DNA of 64,000 nt from Eutreptiella sp. 'Long Island Sound 2002' (taxonomy: Eukaryota; Euglenozoa; Euglenophyceae; Eutreptiales; Eutreptiaceae). Positions 35,711-46,640 of this stretch are shown one piece after another (position 1 is the stretch's first letter; each line of letters opens with the position of its first letter). The position numbers and the translations under genes were made by a program. The notes below the pieces were generated by a model, which had not been told where the DNA came from, searched no databases, and saw nothing but the letters and a program-made list of their open reading frames with translations. The stretch lies in contig OZ038402.1 of the NCBI GenBank assembly GCA_964036045.1, forward strand, positions 3,937,395 through 4,001,394, read 5' to 3'.

Positions 35711-38151
35711 ATGGACACAAGGAAGGGGGACGCCGACGTGAAGACAGCGCCAGCGCCTGAGGCACCGGCAAGGCCAGCACCTGGCGCTGTACCTTCGGCG
35801 GAGCCCTTACATGGGCCAGTGGAAGCGGCTGAGGACTCGCTGGATGGACTCCAGACGGCCTTCGGGGCCCTGTCAGTCGAAGAGGTGGTCTCTCAGCCTG
35901 TGAAGAGGAAGAGAGAGAGCGAGAAGGATGCTGGAGACGAAGCAGACGAAGGAGAGGAGCAAGGGCAAGACCTGACGAATGACCCTACCTTCGAAGGCGG
36001 ACCAAGCACTTCTGGCCTCCACGCATCACCCTCTCCTATGACCACCACACTCCCAGCCGCCGCAACATCCACTCCCATAACCAACCCGCCTATGGCAGAG
36101 GGCACAGGCTTTACTGGCATGCCTCACTACCCCGCCTATGGTATGGGCCCACCTACCACTGCGCTCCCTGAGGCAACTACTGCGAGTGAGCCTGTGGCTT
36201 CCAGCTCTGCGCCGCGATGGTATGCGGCTGAATATCCCCATCCACTACCCGCTACTGGAACCTATGTGGATGTTCCTGGGTATGCACCTGGCTATGCAAC
36301 CTTGAGTGAGGACCGGGGAGATCCTCCAACAGGTCCCTGACGCGGTCGGAGATCAACGAGGTGCTCCGAGGAGCCACTTCAAAAATCGTGGGCGACCTCA
36401 CTCAAGAGATCCGTGAGAAACTGGAGCCCCTGATGATTCCGCCCCAAGCGTCACCTACCACGGTGGAAATGTCACCCCACCGGGTACAGGCCAACCACCT
36501 GGCGGCAGGGTTGACAAATACCCTGGGGAGCCTGAGGAGCCGACCGATGCCGACTCCTGCAGCTATACCGAGAAGTCCCTTCGTGCCGAGAACGGCCCAG
36601 CCGCCCTACAGCGACGTGACGAACTCGACGAGGGCCGAGCTGGACCGGCTGGGGCTGACAGCCTTGAGGGCAATGGTGGACGTAGAGCCTTATGGCTCTA
36701 GTGATCTAGGCGGAGACCCCTCCGATGACGAGCCTCCGTCAATGACTTCTACTTCGCCCTCGGAGGACGATGACCCGGAGGACCCCGAGGACCCAAAGGG
36801 GAAGAAGAAGAAGAAGAAGAAGAAGAAGACCGGACGCCCTGAGGGTCGCAGGTCTCAGGAGACGAAGGCTTTTGCCACCTCCAAGATCGTGGTGAACCTG
36901 CCTGAGTTCACAGGCAAGGACCTCAGCGAGTTCGCTGAGAATTTTGGCCGGTTTCTCCGATTGACCGGCCAAACCCACGCTAGTGGGCGAGTGAAGTGCG
37001 ATCTGCTCCTGCAGTGCTGCAAGACCAAGTACCTGGAGAAGCAGGTCGGGCAGATCGTGACTAGCTCCGCCACCTTTGCCGATGTTTTGGTTGCCCTGGA
37101 GAGGCAGTACCCGACCTATGAAACCGGACTCTCCATCAGGGCCGAGATCCAGAACCTGCCCGTGCTGCCCAACAACCCCAAACCTGGCAGGGTCTCTGAG
37201 CTGTTGGCTGATCTGGACCACTGGGCTGGACGACTGACGCCCGGTTCCTACAGCAGCGACGACCTGCTGTTCTGGTTGGTGGCCAAGCTCCCTCGAGAGC
37301 TATGGGACGAGTGCCGTTCGACGGCAGAGCGCAAGGCTAGATCCCTCCGCTACGAGGATCTATGCGTGCTACTCCTGGAGCTGGCGCTGGAGAAGGAGAG
37401 CGACCAGCACTTGAACAAGTACCGTCTTGGTGGTCGAGGAACTGGAGGCCATGGCAAAGGGTACCAAGGGTCCCGACCTGGGCAGGGGACTACCCCCAAA
37501 CACGCCGACGCCCGTATCATGGAGAACGTGAAGGAGCTATTCTGGTGTGATGCCAGAGACGAGCAGGGCCACCTGCAGCACGCCCCTGACTGCGAGCAGC
37601 GAGACTGCTTCGTAGTCCAGGGGAAGCAGCAGGAGAAGAACACCGGCGCCAAAGCGAAGCTGCCGGATCATTACAGGTGCACCATCACGTGTGCATTCTG
37701 CGGGAAGCGGAAGCACTACGAGGATGAGTGCTACCATAAGCAACGCCCATCGGCGAAGCTTAAGGGTGAAGATCTTGGCAAAGGCTCAGGCAAAGGTGGA
37801 GGCAAAGGCAAAGGCAACGACTCCGGCAAGGGCAAGTCGAAAGGACGTGGTCAAGGGCAAGACAAGGGTCAAGGTGGACGGGGAGGAGGCGCTAACTGCC
37901 AGCCCAACAACAAGAACAAGGACACGAACGGAGGCAACCCCAACCCTAATCCAGGGGGGAACTCCGAGCCCTCTGGAGGGCAGTCTGGTCCTACCACACG
38001 CTAACAAACGCAGGCCCAGCAAGAACAAGGAGCCAAGCGTGAGCATGAAGGTGGTGATGACGGCAACGCTAAGAAGAGGAGCCGTTTCATGAGGATGGCC
38101 CGCAAACTGCGGAACAAGGGGTTCGAGGTGACCTGTCCCGCGGAGTTCTGA
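35711..38151 (+). pseudogene. B2 gag, two lesions
   Basis: Starts MDTRKGDADVKTAP at 35711. An acidic/basic N-terminus is followed by a Pro/Ala/Thr-rich region (GMPHYPAYGMGPP). Compared with B1 a deletion near 36305-36330 shifts the frame; the downstream frame carries on from about 36330. The capsid-like block KIVVNLPEFTGKD, zinc knuckle CAFCGKRKHYEDEC and GKGSGKGGGKGK tail follow. A TAA at 38002-38004 replaces Ser (TCA) of B1. The natural gag stop is TGA at 38149-38151, shared with B1. Gag would form the particle and bind element RNA. Confidence 0.88.
38149..38151 (+). promoter_or_regulatory. Candidate readthrough stop, family B
   Basis: TGA CGG GGA CGC. The stop lies in frame with pol, no other stop intervenes in B2, and B1 has the identical ten-base context. 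UGA followed by CGG is a known leaky context in some plant RNA viruses, which is general knowledge applied here by inference. Confidence 0.6.
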
Positions 38152-38181
38152 CGGGGACGCTCTGGTGGCACCCAAGACCTG

Positions 38182-41100
38182 GTGTTTTGGGTACGTATCC
38201 GACTAGGGGGATGCGAATACCTGGGGGTATTGGACACTGGCGCCACCATATCTATAGTGGCCAAGAAAACTTTACCTTGTGGGAGCCTGAAGAACACCAT
38301 GACCACCGCCGCTATACGCATGGGAGATGGACATGTGGTGCACAGCTGCGGGGACTGTGAAGTGGAGGTACCTATGGGCTCCCGGACTATCGCCCATCGG
38401 TTCTATGTGATGGACACTGAGGCCTTCGACTTTGTACTGGGGACTGACTTCTTCGTACAGCACTCCCAGATACAATCCCTGACGCTGCAAGCGCCCTACC
38501 TCCTCTACGTGGACCACGGCAGTGGCAGAGAGTCTTTGCCACTGGAGCAGTCGGAACATACATCGAGTTACCTGAGGCTATCGAAGGAGGAGCCCTCGAA
38601 CATGATGGCGGCCTCCAAAACTGAGGACTATCAACTATTGGGGGAAGTCCTAGACCAAGGTCTGAAGGAGTTGGGTTACTCTCGAGAAGACCTGAGTGTG
38701 GAGTTGTTCGCCAGCGACAAGCAGCATGTACTGGACCTTTACTGCAGCAAGGGGAAGAACTGCAGCTACAAATTTTACTGGCCCTCTTTCGGGATGGCCT
38801 ACGGGAACCCCAGGTTCAGTGAACTGGGGAAGGTGCTGACCAAGGTGGCCTTGGAACGTTCCCGTATGGTCCTGTGTTCCCCCGATTGGGGAGCCCATGG
38901 GGGCAACGAATACTGGCGAAACCTCCTGGACAGGCTGACTATCAGCTCTGTTCGGTTACCTGATGAGGCCATCTACGTGCCTCTGGGGCGTAAGACGCCT
39001 ATTGGCAAACCCGGATGGGGGAGTATGCTGAGCGTGGTGGACGGAGGTCTTACCTCCATCCCCTGGGAGGATCTGGACCCGACTCTGGTCCAGGCTATAC
39101 AACGAGAAAGCGACGGACTCGCCTTGGGTGACTTGAAGGATCGCCTACGACCTCAAGATGCTATTGAAACTACACCCAGAGGTGATGAGTACGTCGAGAC
39201 TGACACCAACGCCCCCAACTCTCCCTGTCATGTACCTGTTCCTGATGGAGTCTCTGAGTGTGGATTATCTGAGCTACCTAGCTCTATCCACTCAGATGAC
39301 GAAACTGAGCACGACGCCTTCTTCGTGCAGACCTGTGTGGAGGAAATGGAGAACGCCGAGTACGTCGCCCCACTGAAACCCCTACTCTCCATGAGGGTGG
39401 AAGACCCCATGGACGAGGAGCTGGACCCTAGATCCAGGCTCAGGGAGTATGTGGATTCCAAGAGGAAGTCGCTGGCGAAAAAGCTATGCTATGCGAAGCC
39501 TACTCGCAGCTCATGGCCACTGAAGCAAGGACGTATGGGAGATCTATCCCAATCGAAGGAGGACCTCGAACAGAAGATCACCACCTGGCAAAGGGAGGTA
39601 GATCTTAAGCTCATGAAGAGCGTGTGGGGTGCCCATGTGAGGACCCCAGAGGAGGACGACCTCTCGGAGGAATGTGTATGTGAACCCCCTCGAGCGTGCC
39701 TATGTTGCCATCGTCCACCGGAGATGGTTGAACAAGACCTTCTAGATGCCTACCAAGGGCTGAAGGACACTACCACGGGCGAAGAGTCGGTGGAGGACCA
39801 CCTCCCGACGTCTATTCAGGGGGCAAGCAACTTACACTCTGACGAGGACATGGAGGACAAGATCAAGGTATTGGAACCGCGGGTACAGAACCTTATAAGG
39901 ACCTATCTGGAGGTGTTCGGAGAACTACCCCCTCCAGCCTCATGTGACAAGCTGGTACAGATGGACCTCAATCTGAAACCCGAGTTCGTGGGTCACAAGA
40001 TCCGGAGGAGACCCTATCCAGCTCCTAAAGAGCAGGCCGACAAGATTGAGCGACAGATACAAGAATGTATCGACGCTGGCCTAGTCCTGGAGTACAAGGA
40101 CGGGGACTACCCCCTACACTGCAGCCCCTGTTTCCTGGTGGCTAAACCTGGGTCTACAGCCAAACGGCTGGTAGTGGACTACGGAGAGCTGAACAAGAAG
40201 ACGCTGAACCACTCAGGGTCCTTTCCCAATATGGAGTCTACCCTGGAGAAGATAGCCTCCTGCCGCTACAAGACCAAGATGGACAAGAGGAGCGGATTCT
40301 GGCAAGTGGACCTGACGCCCAACGCACAGGAACTACTGGCCTTCATCAACCCTCAGGGGAGGGTGTTCAAGTGGAAGGTCATGCCGTTTGGCGTGGCTAA
40401 CGCACCCGCTCTATTCCAAGAGCTGATGAACAAGATCTTGTCCTTCCTACGAAGGAGACCTAAGGTGCAGGAGCTCATATCCCGTGGTGCCCAGATGGAG
40501 GCTCACATCGACGATGTATGCCTCGGGACCAATACCCAGGAGGATCACCTAATCCTCTTGGGTGAGTTTTTTGCGGTCTGCCAGGAGAACGACACACAAC
40601 TCAAGCTGGAGAAGTGTGAGTTCATGCAGGAGACCATGCAGTACCTGGGGCTTGACGTTGGCTATGGGTGGTGGACCCCAGCAGCCTCCAAGGCCAAACC
40701 CCTGATGGATGCCATGGTACGACACGAAGACCCCAAGAAAGGACTTCATGATGTACGCAGTTTCATTGGGGCGTGCAACTTCTATCGCCGCCACATCAAA
40801 AACTTCACCTACACCAGCGCCGTTCTGACGGACTTGATCAAGAAGAGTACTACTTGGCGCTGGGGCCCACAAGAGCAACAAGCGTTTGACGAGCTCAAAG
40901 ACAAGGTAGCCAACGCTAAGTGCTTGGGCGTGCCTAGGGCACAAGGGGAGATTATCCTGGTGACCGACGCCAGCAATGTGGGCGGTGGTGGAACGTTGTT
41001 CCAATGGCAAGCACTAGAGAAGGAGGAGTTCGACTCGGCCATTTCCCAATGGGGGACGGAAGGTCTCAACCGAGATGGAACCCTCAAGCACAGCTACCCT

Positions 41101-43080
41101 GACGACAAGTGGGTCCTAGTACCTCTGGGCCACTGGAACTGGAAGTGGAACCAGGCCAGGGGGAACTACTCCACCTATGAGCAGGAATTGCTCGCGGGTA
41201 TGCTGGTGCTATCCTCACAAGCACGACTTTTGGGGAGTAACCCTGTGGTCTGGCTGTGCGACCAAGAACCGCTCCGCAGTTTCCAGAAGGGTCCCCCACC
41301 TGAGAAGGCCAAGCTACGGCGCTGGTGGACCTACCTCAGTCAACTACGGCTGACGGTACACCATATCCAGGGAGTGAAGAACGAGTGTGCCGACTACATC
41401 AGCCGCAACAACTTCGACGCCCTGATTGGTGCCCTGTCTGAAGCGCTGGCTAAGGAGGCGTTCAGCCGTATGGACTTCCACTTGGACCTCAACATGACGA
41501 TGATACGCCCCCTGGATGGACTCCAACAATCGGAGTACCTGAAGGAGTTTGGGGATATCTACAAGCGCCTGGAGAAACGCCTTGAACCCCTCCTGGTCAA
41601 CCAAGACCAGTGGAAGAGGGACAAGAGCTACCTCTGGCACGAGGACCGCATCGTGGTGCCTAGTGAACGAGTCCCAGCGCTGCTGAAGTGGACCCATGAG
41701 TCCAGCGGTCATGTGGATGCTGACCGTACCCTGAGGCTGTTCAAGCAGTGGTTCCACACTACGTGGACTGACGACCAACTGCGGAAAACCCTCCAGCCTA
41801 TCGTGGACAAGTGCCCGTGCAGGTCCTGCAAACCAGGGGATATCAGGGACAGAGGTCTCTACTCGACCCTGCCCATCCCTCACTGTGCTAACAGTGTTCG
41901 ATACGTGGACTACACGGGGATGCCGAAGTTCGGGGGCTATGACTTCGCCCTCGTGGTAACCTGTGGGTTGACCAGGTTTACCAGTGTGTTCCCATGTACC
42001 AAGCACATTACCGGCGAGGAGACTATCAAGATACTCCTGGAGGAGTGGTTTTGTGTCTATGGGGCGCCCAAGGAGATCAACTCCGATGAGGATGTACGAG
42101 TACACTCAGATACTGGCTGGTACAAGAGGGTCCTGAGATCCCTCAATGTCCAGGTGTCTACGGGAATTCCCTACTCTCACACGAGCAACCCCCTATGTGA
42201 GCGACAGATCCGTGTCCTCAAGGAGAACGTAAGGATATGGTGCAAAACTGAACGCACCAGAGACTGGGTGAGACTACTCCCCGTCATATCCTTGATGATG
42301 AACTCCCAAGAGAGTTCAGCTACTGGCTACTCGCCCCATGAACTATTCCTAGGGCGCCCGGCATGGTTCCTACATGCCCCCTATCCAGAGGACACCCATT
42401 CTTCTGTGGGTGAATGGGTCGGAGAGCAACAAGCGAAGGTGGACAAGGCAAAGGCAATGCTCCAGAGAGTGAGGGAGCGTCAGTGGAACAAGAAGAACAA
42501 GCACCGAGTACCGGCCACCTACCAAGAGGGGGACTGGGTGCTGGTGCACCACAGTCGACTACCCGCCTGGCCACGCTCTACCAGCGATGACCCATACTTC
42601 GGGCTGTACAAGATTCTATCAGTGGATGGACACCGTATCACCGTGCGGTGTTCTCCCCGTCTAGGGGGGATCCTGGTGTGCGCTGCTCAACACCTGAAGC
42701 GCTACTATGATCCTGAAGACCTCTGTGGGGAGGAGGGGGAGCTGAACGACGATGAAATCGCCGCTCTGGACCTACAAGGGGCTGCCAGCCCTATGAAAGT
42801 TGAAGGTGAACTGCCCGACATGAACGCCGAGGAGATGGCTAAGGAGGGCTTCTACCTGGTGAAGTCTGTCCTACCCCACCGCTATCGCCAGGGTTGGCGC
42901 TTCCTCACCCTCTGGGAAGGGTTTGGAGTCGAAGAGGCCACCTGGGAGCCCTTCTCTGCATTTGTTCTACCTGAGGGACGCCTAAACTCAGTCCTGGTTG
43001 ACTACTTGTCCCAGAACAACCTTGGTGAGTTGCTGAGGCTCGCTGAGACGCTTGCCTCCAAGACTAAAGCTAGGGACTGA
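38182..43080 (+). CDS. B2 Pol polyprotein, intact
   Basis: 1,632 codons without a stop; the true reading probably enters from gag by readthrough at 38149, since the GTG at 38182 is only the first usable codon. Domains by approximate residue: retropepsin (LDTGATISIV, 17-26); Dam-like domain (ELFASD to IYVPLG, 174-268, with YGNPRFSELGKVL); an acidic linker; RT (RLVVDYGEL ~663, MDKRSGFWQVDL, PFGVANAPALFQ, HIDDVCLGT ~774); RNase H (VTDASNVGG ~927, YEQELLAG, CDQEPL, NECADYISR); integrase zinc region, VDYTGM ~1241, NSDEDVRVHS, LCERQ ~1338; and a chromodomain-like end (LTLWEGFG, ATWEPFSAFV ~1580). All acidic catalytic residues are present, so this may encode active enzymes. Confidence 0.95.
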   Translation: MFWVRIRLGGCEYLGVLDTGATISIVAKKTLPCGSLKNTMTTAAIRMGDGHVVHSCGDCEVEVPMGSRTIAHRFYVMDTEAFDFVLGTDFFVQHSQIQSLTLQAPYLLYVDHGSGRESLPLEQSEHTSSYLRLSKEEPSNMMAASKTEDYQLLGEVLDQGLKELGYSREDLSVELFASDKQHVLDLYCSKGKNCSYKFYWPSFGMAYGNPRFSELGKVLTKVALERSRMVLCSPDWGAHGGNEYWRNLLDRLTISSVRLPDEAIYVPLGRKTPIGKPGWGSMLSVVDGGLTSIPWEDLDPTLVQAIQRESDGLALGDLKDRLRPQDAIETTPRGDEYVETDTNAPNSPCHVPVPDGVSECGLSELPSSIHSDDETEHDAFFVQTCVEEMENAEYVAPLKPLLSMRVEDPMDEELDPRSRLREYVDSKRKSLAKKLCYAKPTRSSWPLKQGRMGDLSQSKEDLEQKITTWQREVDLKLMKSVWGAHVRTPEEDDLSEECVCEPPRACLCCHRPPEMVEQDLLDAYQGLKDTTTGEESVEDHLPTSIQGASNLHSDEDMEDKIKVLEPRVQNLIRTYLEVFGELPPPASCDKLVQMDLNLKPEFVGHKIRRRPYPAPKEQADKIERQIQECIDAGLVLEYKDGDYPLHCSPCFLVAKPGSTAKRLVVDYGELNKKTLNHSGSFPNMESTLEKIASCRYKTKMDKRSGFWQVDLTPNAQELLAFINPQGRVFKWKVMPFGVANAPALFQELMNKILSFLRRRPKVQELISRGAQMEAHIDDVCLGTNTQEDHLILLGEFFAVCQENDTQLKLEKCEFMQETMQYLGLDVGYGWWTPAASKAKPLMDAMVRHEDPKKGLHDVRSFIGACNFYRRHIKNFTYTSAVLTDLIKKSTTWRWGPQEQQAFDELKDKVANAKCLGVPRAQGEIILVTDASNVGGGGTLFQWQALEKEEFDSAISQWGTEGLNRDGTLKHSYPDDKWVLVPLGHWNWKWNQARGNYSTYEQELLAGMLVLSSQARLLGSNPVVWLCDQEPLRSFQKGPPPEKAKLRRWWTYLSQLRLTVHHIQGVKNECADYISRNNFDALIGALSEALAKEAFSRMDFHLDLNMTMIRPLDGLQQSEYLKEFGDIYKRLEKRLEPLLVNQDQWKRDKSYLWHEDRIVVPSERVPALLKWTHESSGHVDADRTLRLFKQWFHTTWTDDQLRKTLQPIVDKCPCRSCKPGDIRDRGLYSTLPIPHCANSVRYVDYTGMPKFGGYDFALVVTCGLTRFTSVFPCTKHITGEETIKILLEEWFCVYGAPKEINSDEDVRVHSDTGWYKRVLRSLNVQVSTGIPYSHTSNPLCERQIRVLKENVRIWCKTERTRDWVRLLPVISLMMNSQESSATGYSPHELFLGRPAWFLHAPYPEDTHSSVGEWVGEQQAKVDKAKAMLQRVRERQWNKKNKHRVPATYQEGDWVLVHHSRLPAWPRSTSDDPYFGLYKILSVDGHRITVRCSPRLGGILVCAAQHLKRYYDPEDLCGEEGELNDDEIAALDLQGAASPMKVEGELPDMNAEEMAKEGFYLVKSVLPHRYRQGWRFLTLWEGFGVEEATWEPFSAFVLPEGRLNSVLVDYLSQNNLGELLRLAETLASKTKARD

Positions 43081-43439
43081 ACCTTACCCTTACCTGCCAA
43101 AGCGTATGTGTGAGTGTGCTATTCCTAAGGTCCTGAGAGCAAGCCGCAGAAGTGGTGTCCTAATTATACCCAAGTCTGCACGCTTGCTAAACCTGGAGGG
43201 TTGGCTTATTGATGCCACGGGGTACGCCCCGGGTCTCCCCTCCCCTAAGCGCCCAATTTCTGTGCTGGCGCAAAGCCTTTGGGGAATACCCAGCGTACTA
43301 ATCCAGGTATTGTTTTCCCTACCTATCTGTCTACTACAGGGAGGGGTGGCCAAAAGCTATGAAGGCATGAAAACGCCGTTTTGCTAAGTGGCCAAAACAC
43401 TGACCTAACCACTGCGACAGCCCACCAACCCTGCTAAAA

Positions 43440-43802
43440 TTGCAGGAAACGGTTGGGACAGTGACACACGCACTACAGGTCCTACACACCCTACAGTGGC
43501 ACCATCCTGGTGGGCGAGCACTGGGGCAACTGGCTCAAGCCCCCACTCAGGACTACCACTCCTACACGCACACTCTACTTGGTGTTGTTGAAGAACATGT
43601 CGTGGGTCCTAGCGACCCTCCTGTGAAGATGACAAGAGAACACAGCGCTGCTAAGCGACTGTGGCCTAACAGGGGACGCCACAACGCGTTTCCCCTGCTA
43701 GGGCTTGGAGGGAAGAGGTGCTCTTGCGTGCACTGCGCAGATGTCGATGGAGTCGGACTCCCTGCTCTGCCACAGGCAGAGGGGAGTTACTTGTTTGTGT
43801 GA
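43440..43802 (+). CDS. Conserved ORF downstream of pol in B elements (B2 copy)
   Basis: 120 codons, homologous along most of its length to 27168-27698 in B1 (see that entry for shared blocks). It ends C-S-C-V-H-C with an extra Cys/His pair, then diverges. No membrane segment or known motif. Could be an accessory protein, or a chance frame kept by recent common ancestry of the two copies. Confidence 0.4.
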   Translation: MQETVGTVTHALQVLHTLQWHHPGGRALGQLAQAPTQDYHSYTHTLLGVVEEHVVGPSDPPVKMTREHSAAKRLWPNRGRHNAFPLLGLGGKRCSCVHCADVDGVGLPALPQAEGSYLFV

Positions 43803-45330
43803 TCTGCGCCCTTGTTTAGCAGGGCATGAAAAAAATGGTATGCTGCTGCACCAATCACCCTACCTGCCCACCTGTAAAGCAAAGGCAAATGAAGGGGCGT
43901 TTGCGGCGGAGGAACCAAGCCACTCTCCACGTATTATACGCTTCTCAGAGTGACCTATAATACACTGTCCGCGAACACGCTGAAGAATCAGCTACCCCTG
44001 TCAAGCAAGCAAGCGTTAAGGGACTCCTCAGGTTCTCTTAAAGAACGTACCGAGCAGCCCCTGGGTAGCCTAAACAAGGTTTACCGTGCGCACTTCGCGT
44101 GGCCTACCCTTTAATGCGTGTGTGCATGCGCGAGTATGCACGACTGTTTTGGGCAAACCTGCCCATCCGCACCACAATCAAGAACTCCAGCAGGGGGTGG
44201 CCCCGCCTGGGCTTACTCACCTTACCTACCGCTGGAGAGAGAGAGCAAGTGGGGGGCGCACGCGAAGAAAGTTGCTATGCACTTGTGTGTATGTCTAATC
44301 ACCCTGATCTGACCTCTAATCATCTGCAATCTTTCTAATCAATCCCTCTATCGCGTTCTATTGTTGTTGGCGCTGCTACAAGACTCATTCACGGAGACAC
44401 GAGACGAGCAATGTGTATGCGGCATACGAGACGAGCATACCTGTAGTTTATACCTGATTCATTGAAGTCTTTTCGTTGATTTTCGAATTCTTGAATTTTC
44501 GATACTTCTATTAGTGTGGGTGGAATCTGTATGTTTATTTATTAATGTGTGTCTCGTCATTTCCAAGACTACGTGAGACATACGTTTATAATTCCCTTAT
44601 TTCTTCATTTTCCGGCGCTTCGCTAGGAGCCGCTCCTGCGCGCCGCCTTTTTATGCGTATGAATTTCTGGATTTAAAAAAATCTAGAGATGACTATAATG
44701 ATTATGAAAATGTGCTTCTGATGCACAATTTGATTCTGCTCAGGTGTGTCGTCTTAGAAAAATTCTAGGCCGTCATTTGACGGATTTTGGTGTCGTCGCT
44801 TCGTTTTTGCGTCGATTTGTCGATAATTCTCCCATTCCTGCCTCTGCAGATACCCGAGCGCAGCCTCGCTGAGTAGGCCGTGTTCGGGCCGAAACGCAGC
44901 AGCCTGGAGAGACTGACCAGAACCCAAGACCCCACCAAGGGGCAAATTAATTTTTTTTACGACTCCCTTCGCCCTAAGATAGGTCACAGGTCGCCAGCAG
45001 GTTTACGAGAACCCATGCGAGTGTGTATATTGTGTCTTGCGTTGGGTTTCTCTCGCGCTGCGTCTTGGAGGGAGGTATGCACATGCACATGTTTTGGCAT
45101 GCTCCCAAACTAACCCGACCAAGCTACAGGAGCCCCGGCAGCGCCATGAGCGCTGAGTCTTCTGTAGGAAATGTTACAAACAGAGCAGCAAAAGAGCGCC
45201 AGCCATGGTGAGCGCCCATTTTTCTGTGTGAGGGAAACTATAGGTATTTTAAAGTAGATGTGGAAACCAAGGAAAGGCCAAGAAAAATTCCCTTTTTCCT
45301 AAAATGCGACAGTGGTGGCCACCACAGCAC
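43803..45330 (+). other. B2 3' untranslated region
   Basis: About 1.5 kb with no supported gene, homologous to 25731-27167 in reverse. It contains a cruciform-like segment at about 44614-44644 (GGCGC...AGGAGC-C-GCTCCT...GCGCC), GAGAGAGAG near 44237 and AT-rich stretches. Function unknown; an RNA packaging or dimerisation role is conceivable but unsupported. Confidence 0.7.
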
Positions 45331-45338
45331 AAGGGGGG
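45331..45338 (+). promoter_or_regulatory. B2 polypurine tract
   Basis: AAGGGGGG directly before the AGTAAG start of the 3' LTR. Confidence 0.87.
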
Positions 45339-46124
45339 AGTAAGAAAAAGTGCTTTTCCAATGCTTTGAGGCATACTCTAGTTGTATTAGGGATGCAGTG
45401 AGCATCCAGGCATTTCTATCTTAGTATTGGTCCCACCAAAAGTGGTGATAACACATTTTGACCTATGGAACCAAACACCCAATCAGGATATGGAGTGGAC
45501 CCCTTAATCCCCTTTCAATGTGAGGCTAAACATCTTTTCCTGAGTTGAATGAGAACTGACATATCCCAGGCAGAGCCTATGAATTTATCTATGTTTTTCC
45601 ATGAATTCCTAGCTATCCTAGTGGTATGCACCCTAGGGGGATGGGCACCTCTTTTCGAGAGGTCCTGGGTTCAATTCCTCGTCAGCCTAGCTAAGTAGGA
45701 AGATCCCATGTGACATGGCAGTGACCTCATCGCCACATGCCCTGCCACCTCAGCACATATGGGACCCAAAACAAGAAGTGCACATCTCTTGAGATGGCAC
45801 TATGGAGATAGAGTGACCATCGGGCAGTTTTCCAACTCTTTTCCAAAACATTTCAGCTATATTTGTGAATATGCATTCCGATTTGACCTGAGTTGCAGTT
45901 TCTGTGAATATCCTTTCATCTCTCACTGTTTACACTGCAGCCCTTCATGCTTTGATCCTGATTCTCTTCTCCTTGCACACCTCTGGCTTGGGTTATCCTG
46001 GATTGACTATATTTCAGCAAACAAAAGGTTTTCATCTCCAAAAACAAGCAGCAGGAAGCCCTACACCAGCAGCAAGCAGCTGGAGAGACAAAAACACAGT
46101 GTTGAAACCACTACAAACTTTTCT
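45339..46124 (+). repeat. B2 3' LTR
   Basis: 786 bp, AGTAAG...TTTTCT, direct repeat of 34825-35610. The tRNA-like B-box GGTTCAATTCC lies at 45668-45678. Confidence 0.92.
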
Positions 46125-46129
46125 TAAAG
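46125..46129. repeat. Target-site duplication TAAAG of B2, right
   Basis: Second copy of 34820-34824; B1 gag sequence resumes here. Confidence 0.9.
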
Positions 46130-46554
46130 CCTGTGCCCTCAGCCATAGGCGGGTTGGTTATGGGTGTGGATGTTGCAGCGGCTGGGTCTGGAATTGGGAG
46201 TGTGGTGGTTATAGGAGAGGGTGATGCATGGAGGCCAGAAGCGCTTGGTGCGCCCTCGAAGGTAGGATTATTCGTCAGGTCTTGCCCTTGGTTTTCTCCT
46301 TCGTCTGCTATGCTTTCTCCAGCATTCTTCTTGCTGTCTCTCTTCCTCTTCACAGCATGAGTGACCACGTCCTCGACTGAGAGGGCCCGGAAGGCCAACT
46401 GGAGTCCTTCCAACGAATCCTCCGCCACGTCCACTGGCCCATGTAAGGGCTCCGAAGGTACAGCGCTAGGTCCAGGTCCAGGTTCACCAGGTGCTGGCAT
46501 TGCTGGTGCCTCAGGCGCTGTCTTCACGTCGGTGTCCTCTTTCTTTGTGTCCAT
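46125..46554 (-). pseudogene. B1 gag, N-terminal part
   Basis: Begins MDTKKEDTDVKTAPEAP at 46554, parallel to B2 gag, and runs through PLHGPVDVAEDSLEG, KRKRDSKK and NPPMAEGTGF to the TAAAG site. The last residues in the open frame come from the B2 LTR. Split from the remainder at 34824. Confidence 0.9.
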
Positions 46555-46640
46555 CTTCGTTCGCCCTTCTGCTTATATATGACTGATCTCGGCGCACTGG
46601 TTGTACAGCACAGGGTTGCTGCCGGTACGCAGAGACAGTC

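Larger units (their letters stand above)
34825..46124 (+). mobile_element. Element B2 (Ty3/gypsy), full length, nested in B1 gag
   Basis: An 11.3-kb element with 786-bp LTRs, 5-bp duplication TAAAG, PBS, gag (two lesions), an intact 1,632-codon pol, a downstream conserved ORF, a long 3' region and a polypurine tract. About 18 of 786 LTR positions differ by eye, fewer than in B1, in keeping with later insertion. It is oriented opposite to B1, so the two form a very long imperfect inverted repeat. The intact pol could act in trans even though gag is damaged. Confidence 0.94.
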
